Source of the DNA: Candidatus Nanoarchaeia archaeon
Lineage (GTDB): Archaea > Nanobdellota > Nanobdellia > SCGC-AAA011-G17 > JACPNG01
Assembly (NCBI GenBank): GCA_028714375.1
Contig: JAQTMK010000005.1
Coordinates: 1-53,752 of the forward strand
Direction of reading: 5' to 3'
DNA: 53,752 nt
The notes below the pieces were generated by a model, which saw only the letters and a program-made list of their open reading frames with translations, searched no databases and was not told the DNA's origin. Shown piece after piece: positions 49,317 to 53,752 of the stretch. Each line of letters opens with the position of its first letter. Position 1 is the first letter of the stretch. The translations under genes were made by a program, and so were the position numbers.

Positions 49317-49391
49317 TGAGCCCGCCGCGATTCGAACGCGGGACCTCTCGATTATCAGTCGAGTGCTATAGCCAGGCTAAGCCACGGGCTC
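49317..49391 (-). tRNA. tRNA-Ile (GAU anticodon)
   Basis: Minus strand: acceptor GAGCCCG/CGGGCTC with discriminator A, D-arm GCTTAGCCTGGCTATAGC, anticodon stem CTCGA/TCGAG with loop CTGATAA (GAT), T-arm CCGCG-TTCGAAT-CGCGG. 75 nt, no intron, no encoded CCA. Confidence 0.95.
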
Positions 49392-49406
49392 GGTGTATTT
49401 AAAAAG

Positions 49407-49479
49407 CGTCCCGAGCAGGACTTGAACCTGCGACCCCACGATTAACAGTCGTGTGCTCTACCGACTGAGCTATCGGGAC
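49407..49479 (-). tRNA. tRNA-Asn (GUU anticodon)
   Basis: Minus strand: acceptor GTCCCGA/TCGGGAC with discriminator G, D-arm GCTCAGTCGGTAGAGC, anticodon stem CACGA/TCGTG with loop CTGTTAA (GTT), T-arm GCAGG-TTCAAGT-CCTGC. 73 nt. TTTTTAAAC about 27 nt upstream on the minus strand is the likely TATA box. It probably forms one transcript with tRNA-Ile, 15 nt downstream. Confidence 0.95.
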
Positions 49480-49550
49480 ATATGTTTAAAACACTAAGAA
49501 GTTGTTTAAAAAGGTTTCTAAAGCCTGCAGATAGTAATCTAAAAAAGGTT

Positions 49551-50627
49551 CTAATCTATGAATTCCTTGTTCTTAATTTTTTCAGGAAGGTATTTTTCAG
49601 ATATAAATGAGATGCCTCTTGCACTCAATGCCTGAATCTCTGCTTTGGCTTTTAATTTTTTTAATTCATTAAGCTGACGTTGCCAGTCTTTATTGTCTTT
49701 GAACCAATCATAATCTTTTATCTGATCAATTCTTTTTATATCAACGTCTTTAAATTTAATCAGATTTGGTTCAAGATTATATTTTTTTATGTCATCTACA
49801 GTTATACCTAAGAATTTAACACCTGGAATTGTTAGTTGTTCAGACATGTGAGCCAGAGAAATTGAACCATATTTGATAACAGAATAAATGTAAAATCCCC
49901 ATGGGTCTAAATCTGTTAAAACATAAATTGGAAGCTTGTGTTCTTCATACAATCTCTGAAGCAATCTTCTTACTCCTCTTGTTGTCTGTCCCTGAGAAGA
50001 CATAATCAAACAGTTTTGTTTTTCCCAAAACTTATCTTCATGAAGCCTTTCCCATACAGCTGCTTTCTCCATGTATAAAACATATTTAGCCTGAACTTTT
50101 TTGAATTTTATTTCTTCAACATTACTTGGAATACTCCATCCACCAGAACCCATCTTTGACCAGTCAATAATGTCCCCTTTGTCTTCTACGATAACATTGC
50201 CTGCTACAGATCCGTTCTTATTTGCATTAATGTTTAACTGTTCTCTTGAGCAGCCCGTAATTAATTCCAAATCTTCAATAACTGCATCACTCTCGGTCTG
50301 GTCATCAACAATGTTTGTTTTTGTTCCAGTGATGGTCCTCTTCATCTGATAAAACACATCTCTAAGTGAAGCATGCTTTTTTTCTTTCAATAAATTATGA
50401 CTTATTCTTGCAGCATCTAATGTCTGAAGAAATTTTTTTGAATGTGCTACATTAAAGAAAGACCTGCTTGCAGTTTTGTCTCCCAATTTTAAAGTTGAAC
50501 TTTTCTTATCAAACTCAATATTTGAAAGACCTCTAAGTGGGAAAATCAGTGTAGGATTCTGTTTTTTACTGGTTTGTATTTCTATTTTTTTCCCAAGTTG
50601 CCTTAATTCAGCTTTGGCTTTCTCCAT
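49551..50627 (-). CDS. top6A: DNA topoisomerase VI subunit A (Spo11 family)
   Basis: 358 residues. The catalytic tyrosine is Tyr93 in [11 protein letters not shown] within the winged-helix domain. The TOPRIM domain holds the metal-binding acids ([26 protein letters not shown]). [14 protein letters not shown] and [18 protein letters not shown] are family blocks. With subunit B it makes transient double-strand breaks to relax and decatenate DNA. It begins 20 nt inside the Top6B gene. Confidence 0.96.
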   Translation of the reverse strand: MEKAKAELRQLGKKIEIQTSKKQNPTLIFPLRGLSNIEFDKKSSTLKLGDKTASRSFFNVAHSKKFLQTLDAARISHNLLKEKKHASLRDVFYQMKRTITGTKTNIVDDQTESDAVIEDLELITGCSREQLNINANKNGSVAGNVIVEDKGDIIDWSKMGSGGWSIPSNVEEIKFKKVQAKYVLYMEKAAVWERLHEDKFWEKQNCLIMSSQGQTTRGVRRLLQRLYEEHKLPIYVLTDLDPWGFYIYSVIKYGSISLAHMSEQLTIPGVKFLGITVDDIKKYNLEPNLIKFKDVDIKRIDQIKDYDWFKDNKDWQRQLNELKKLKAKAEIQALSARGISFISEKYLPEKIKNKEFID

Positions 50628-52215
50628 TTTTAATTAACTCCTTTAAGTTTTTGTGCAAGGTTGCATCCAAATTCGTCTGGATTGTTTTCTTGTCTGTTTC
50701 TGATAACTGAGCAATTGCGGTTGCCAGTTCTGGAATGTATTTTTCAAATAAATTTATTCTTTCAGTCTGCTGTATTGCTTTTACTGTTTTTCTTATATGG
50801 CCTGCAAGTTTTCTTCCAACTTCCTGCAATGCCAGTTTCATCTCTTTTAAGATTTCAGGATAGTGGGCGATTGCTTCTTTAGATTCTGAGGTAAATGGAA
50901 CCCATACAGACACCATATGTATCATCAAAATTACTGGGCCTGATGGAAGTGCTCCTCTTGATTGTGATAAACCATAATTTTTCCATGCAGTTGTTACAAT
51001 TGCCTTGTTTGTTGCACAGGCTCCCTGCTGATATAACAATGGAACCCTGTTTGCGAACCTTATCACCCTGATTAGATCATCTTTTTCATCGTCTGGAGTT
51101 GTCTGAGCTTCTCCACCGTATGCTAATCCAACTTCTATCTGGAATGGATTTCCTCTGTAAACAGAAGGAGGTCTTGTTGTTGCTGCGTAAAATTCAGCAT
51201 TAATCTCTTTTTTAAGGCCTTTAATAATCAAATCTTCTCCTATTGGAGATAGACAGTTTGTCTGAGGGGCCATTATTTTTGTTTCCCTGATTGCTTTTAG
51301 TAAATTATCTGCTTCCTGAGTTGGTATTCTTTCTGGTTTGGATTTAATATCAACTTTTGCCTTGTCGCAAATTAATTTTGCAACTGCTGGTGAGACTCTT
51401 GAAAAATCAGATGTTAAGAATGAGCCAAGATTTTTTGATTTTGTCATCCTCAGCATTTTAATTAAAATACCCAATTCAATCCCGTGTGGATGAGGTTTGA
51501 TTTCTTTTGGTTCTACAGGAAGTTCTTTTGTTGCTCTTGGGAATTCTATTACCTGTCCTTCTGGATTTTTATAAGCAACTTTTATATGGGGATTTGCAAT
51601 CGCAGTCTGTTTTAGATATTCATCTACACTTTGCTTTCCTTTTTGATATTTTGCCTCTAATTCAATTTCTATTTTTGTTCCATGTTCTGTTAACCATTCA
51701 ATCTCTGTTTCTTTGATTATATCTGGCTCGTTTTTTTGGGTATTGATGTTAAGCTCATAATAATGTGTTGGTTTTTTTGGAGAAATTCTTGAGGTAATCC
51801 TTATTGGTTTACCGGTTGTTAACTGACCATACATGCCTGCTGCACTGATTCCAATCCCTTGTTGTCCTCTTGACTGCTTCATAGTGTGGAATTTTGATCC
51901 ATATAACAATTTAGCAAATATTTTTGGGATTTGTTCCTTTACAATTCCAGGACCATTATCCTGAACAATAACCAAGAACCGATCTTCTGCCTTTTGGGTA
52001 ACTTCCACATAAATATCTGGTAGAATTTTTGCTTCTTCACATGCATCCAAAGAATTATCTACTGCTTCCTTTATTGTTGTTAGCAATGCTTTTCTTGGAT
52101 TATCAAAACCCAACAAATGCCTGTTTTTAGTAAAAAATTCTGATACAGATATCTCTCTTTGTTTTTTTGCAAGCTCTACAGCAGTTATTATTTCTTTTTT
52201 TGTATTTTCTACCAT
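50608..52215 (-). CDS. top6B: DNA topoisomerase VI subunit B
   Basis: 535 residues, GHKL ATPase: the N box [41 protein letters not shown], and the Gly lid [19 protein letters not shown] helix-two-turn-helix domain and the transducer with its conserved lysine follow. The length matches the family. It lies directly after the rRNA methyltransferase gene with a 25-nt gap that holds no strong promoter. Confidence 0.96.
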   Translation of the reverse strand: MVENTKKEIITAVELAKKQREISVSEFFTKNRHLLGFDNPRKALLTTIKEAVDNSLDACEEAKILPDIYVEVTQKAEDRFLVIVQDNGPGIVKEQIPKIFAKLLYGSKFHTMKQSRGQQGIGISAAGMYGQLTTGKPIRITSRISPKKPTHYYELNINTQKNEPDIIKETEIEWLTEHGTKIEIELEAKYQKGKQSVDEYLKQTAIANPHIKVAYKNPEGQVIEFPRATKELPVEPKEIKPHPHGIELGILIKMLRMTKSKNLGSFLTSDFSRVSPAVAKLICDKAKVDIKSKPERIPTQEADNLLKAIRETKIMAPQTNCLSPIGEDLIIKGLKKEINAEFYAATTRPPSVYRGNPFQIEVGLAYGGEAQTTPDDEKDDLIRVIRFANRVPLLYQQGACATNKAIVTTAWKNYGLSQSRGALPSGPVILMIHMVSVWVPFTSESKEAIAHYPEILKEMKLALQEVGRKLAGHIRKTVKAIQQTERINLFEKYIPELATAIAQLSETDKKTIQTNLDATLHKNLKELIKNGESQS

Positions 52216-52240
52216 CCAGAACTTATGAATATTTGAACCC

Positions 52241-53065
52241 TTAATAAATGTTTTCTTTTTTTACTATATAAAATATTTCATTACCAGTTTTTATTTTGAC
52301 TGGTTGTTTTACCAGCTTATTGAACCATGCCAGCCTCTTTATATTAAGATTTTTTCTGTATAATGTTTTGGTTGGGAAGCTTATTACAAAGTATTTTGTT
52401 GGTATTGATTTCAGCAAATATCTTGTTACTCCCTGTCTTAATGTCTCTAAATTATCCAAGGCTTTGAATATAAAACAAACATCGGACTCTGGGAAACTGT
52501 TCTTTTCTATCAGGTTTTTTTGTATAATTTCTGTTTTAAGATTGTAAATGCCTGAAACAATGCTGAAATATTCTTTCAGGAACTTTATATCCTCTGGGTT
52601 TAGTTCCACTGCAATGTAAGTTATATTATCTAAATGCATAAAAGGAAGAGAGACTGGATTTATCCCTGAGGCTAAATCTAAGATTTTTTTGGGTTTTCCT
52701 GTTATTTCAAAGATTTCTTTGTAAATTTTTTCATAATCTTCTAGTCTTTCTTTTGAAGAAATATGTGTTGACAGGATTTTCCCATAAATTTCTTCGTTAG
52801 TTGGATCTTTTTTTAATTGTTTTAACAATAAATATCTCTTTTTTATTTCCGGATTATAAATCCCATAAACCATTTCAAGATTTTTTCTTATTTCCTTTAT
52901 TGTTTTAAGATATTCTCTTTTTGAATCTAGGTTTGGTTTATTTTCTTTCAGATAAGATTCCACTATTGGAACTAAAATTTTATTACTCAAGTTTCTTATT
53001 ATTTTATTTGAAACATTGGAATAAGACTTTTCCCTTTTGATATCAGAAATTATTTCGTTCAGCAT
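52241..53065 (-). CDS. ArmA/Rmt/FmrO-type 16S rRNA methyltransferase homolog
   Basis: 274 residues. It follows the family that makes m7G1405 in helix 44 of 16S rRNA: an N-terminal helical domain (about 1-95), then [20 protein letters not shown] (101-120, compare S-T-R-E-R-L). The SAM motif [16 protein letters not shown] lies at 128-143, [10 protein letters not shown] at 151-160, [13 protein letters not shown] at 200-212, and the catalytic-side [10 protein letters not shown] at 226-235. Known members give aminoglycoside resistance in bacteria. Here it overlaps the Dim2-like gene by 23 nt, in line with aIF1A, suggesting a housekeeping role in small-subunit maturation. Target base is inferred, not shown. 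Confidence 0.8.
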   Translation of the reverse strand: MLNEIISDIKREKSYSNVSNKIIRNLSNKILVPIVESYLKENKPNLDSKREYLKTIKEIRKNLEMVYGIYNPEIKKRYLLLKQLKKDPTNEEIYGKILSTHISSKERLEDYEKIYKEIFEITGKPKKILDLASGINPVSLPFMHLDNITYIAVELNPEDIKFLKEYFSIVSGIYNLKTEIIQKNLIEKNSFPESDVCFIFKALDNLETLRQGVTRYLLKSIPTKYFVISFPTKTLYRKNLNIKRLAWFNKLVKQPVKIKTGNEIFYIVKKENIY

Positions 53066-53576
53066 CTTTCTTCTTCTTATTAATCACATACCTATAGGCA
53101 TTTGAATGCGGAGCACCTTTTAACAACTCTTCTACTCCCTCTTTTGCAAGTTTAACATTATCATACTTCCCTAAAATTGATACGGTTTTTCCATAAACAC
53201 TTATGTTAGTATTAGTCATTAGTTCCAACTCTTTTCTTGCTTTTCCGTCAGTTCCTATTAATCTTGCCTTTATTCTGATTACTGCTTTCTTAGACTTTCC
53301 AACATAATCTTCTATATTCAAAATTTCCAAGAAAAATTCTTCAGATTTTAATTTCTCAATTACTTTTGGATTAAATCCCCTAGCAATTGCTTTTATTGCA
53401 GGAACAGATTCAAAAAGACTAAGACTGTCATCAGACTCAATCTTAACCAAACCTTCTTCGGAATTTATTGTTAATTTAACATTAAATATTTCTTCTATCT
53501 TTTTTCTGACAGAACCTTTTTTTCCTATTAAAACCGCGATTCTCTCCTTAGGTACTTTTATAACTTCGTGGTACAT
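53043..53576 (-). CDS. Dim2/Pno1-like KH-domain protein
   Basis: 177 residues with two KH modules: VPKERIAVLIGKKGSVRKKIEEIFNVKLTINSEEG (GxxG as GKKG) and VIRIKARLIGTDGKARKELELMTNTNISVYG (degenerate GTDG). The linker FNPKVIEKLKSEEFFLEILNI is typical of archaeal Dim2, which binds the 3' end of small-subunit rRNA and works with the aIF2/Nob1 region. It starts 2 nt after the aIF1A stop; the rio1 gene often found between them is missing. Confidence 0.9.
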   Translation of the reverse strand: MYHEVIKVPKERIAVLIGKKGSVRKKIEEIFNVKLTINSEEGLVKIESDDSLSLFESVPAIKAIARGFNPKVIEKLKSEEFFLEILNIEDYVGKSKKAVIRIKARLIGTDGKARKELELMTNTNISVYGKTVSILGKYDNVKLAKEGVEELLKGAPHSNAYRYVINKKKKDAERNNF

Positions 53577-53577
53577 T

Positions 53578-53752
53578 TTAGAATTCTTCTATATCTGATA
53601 ATTTATCAAGGAAACCCTTTTTCTTTAACCAATCAATCTGATTTGGACGATATTTGTAAACTATGTCTCCCTTCTCGTCACCCCCATATTCCCATTTTTC
53701 GACTAAAACAATGTTACCTTCTCTGACCCACAAGGTTCTTTTTAACCTTCCT
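53578..53752 (-). CDS. Translation initiation factor aIF1A, C-terminal part
   Basis: About 58 residues visible, running off the window edge (5' end missing). LWVREGNIVLVEKWEYGGDEKGDIVYKY is the OB-fold end and PNQIDWLKKKGFLDKL the C-terminal helix of eIF1A, which fills the ribosomal A site during initiation. First visible cistron of the aIF1A, Dim2, rRNA methyltransferase series. Confidence 0.9.
   Translation of the reverse strand, partial: GRLKRTLWVREGNIVLVEKWEYGGDEKGDIVYKYRPNQIDWLKKKGFLDKLSDIEEF

Noticed and set aside
52241..53065. Treating the FmrO-like gene as an acquired antibiotic-resistance gene
   Set aside because: Composition matches its neighbours and it is overlapped with housekeeping genes, so recent acquisition is not supported.
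1..53752. CRISPR arrays, insertion sequences, transposases, rRNA genes
   Set aside because: No short regularly spaced repeats, transposase motifs or rRNA sequence were seen; the only long direct repeat is the 144-bp intragenic pair.

Overview
The window is a dense, AT-rich stretch of an archaeal chromosome. The evidence is an S10/spc-type ribosomal operon containing the archaeal-only proteins S4e, L32e, L19e, L34e and L14e, plus Rpp29, SUI1, prefoldin, FEN1, a histone, topoisomerase VI, aIF1A and a Dim2-type KH protein. A primase fusing PriS and PriL in one 426-residue chain, the absence of adk, cmk and cbf5 from their usual place, short proteins, and a very large block of surface proteins all point to a reduced DPANN lineage (Nanoarchaeota/Woesearchaeota/Pacearchaeota-like). 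That placement is an inference.

Layout. 1-1.5 kb: FEN1 (cut by the window edge) and a Trm5-like methyltransferase. 1.5-2.1 kb: a 48-residue membrane protein on the minus strand, a structured RNA candidate (perhaps RNase P RNA, unproven) and a doubtful basic ORF. 2.1-23.2 kb, minus strand: a surface-protein locus. Read in transcription order it has a 47-residue ribbon-helix-helix regulator overlapping the first gene by 4 nt, an adhesin with tail-fibre-like repeats, a 1113-residue repeat protein, a 425-residue protein whose only plausible start is AUU, six smaller membrane-anchored proteins, two cadherin-like repeat proteins, a HerA-like ATPase and a TIM-barrel enzyme. 23.3-27.0 kb, plus strand: three divergent genes of unknown function, two of them membrane proteins, that share the regulator's intergenic region.

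27.0-42.9 kb, minus strand: the fused primase, then the translation operon from L3 to prefoldin alpha, headed by an approximately 115-nt leader with hairpins. 43.1 kb: archaeal histone. 43.4-44.85 kb: a compositionally distinct cassette (one 262-residue and two short ORFs, strong Shine-Dalgarno sites, hairpin-plus-T-run ends) that looks bacterial or mobile in style. 44.85-49.5 kb: zinc-ribbon protein, DegT-like protein sharing a symmetric TATA element with tRNA-Glu, a TPR-like protein, MetRS with a separate EMAP-type domain gene, a YkgJ-family protein, and tRNA-Ile and tRNA-Asn. 49.5-53.75 kb, minus strand: Top6A, Top6B, an ArmA/FmrO-type 16S rRNA methyltransferase homolog, the Dim2-like KH protein and partial aIF1A. 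The last three are packed together and all bear on the small-subunit decoding region.

Two start styles recur. Genes behind their own TATA box often begin about 25-30 nt downstream of it, as leaderless mRNAs. Genes internal to operons overlap by 4-30 nt and rely on Shine-Dalgarno or coupled translation.
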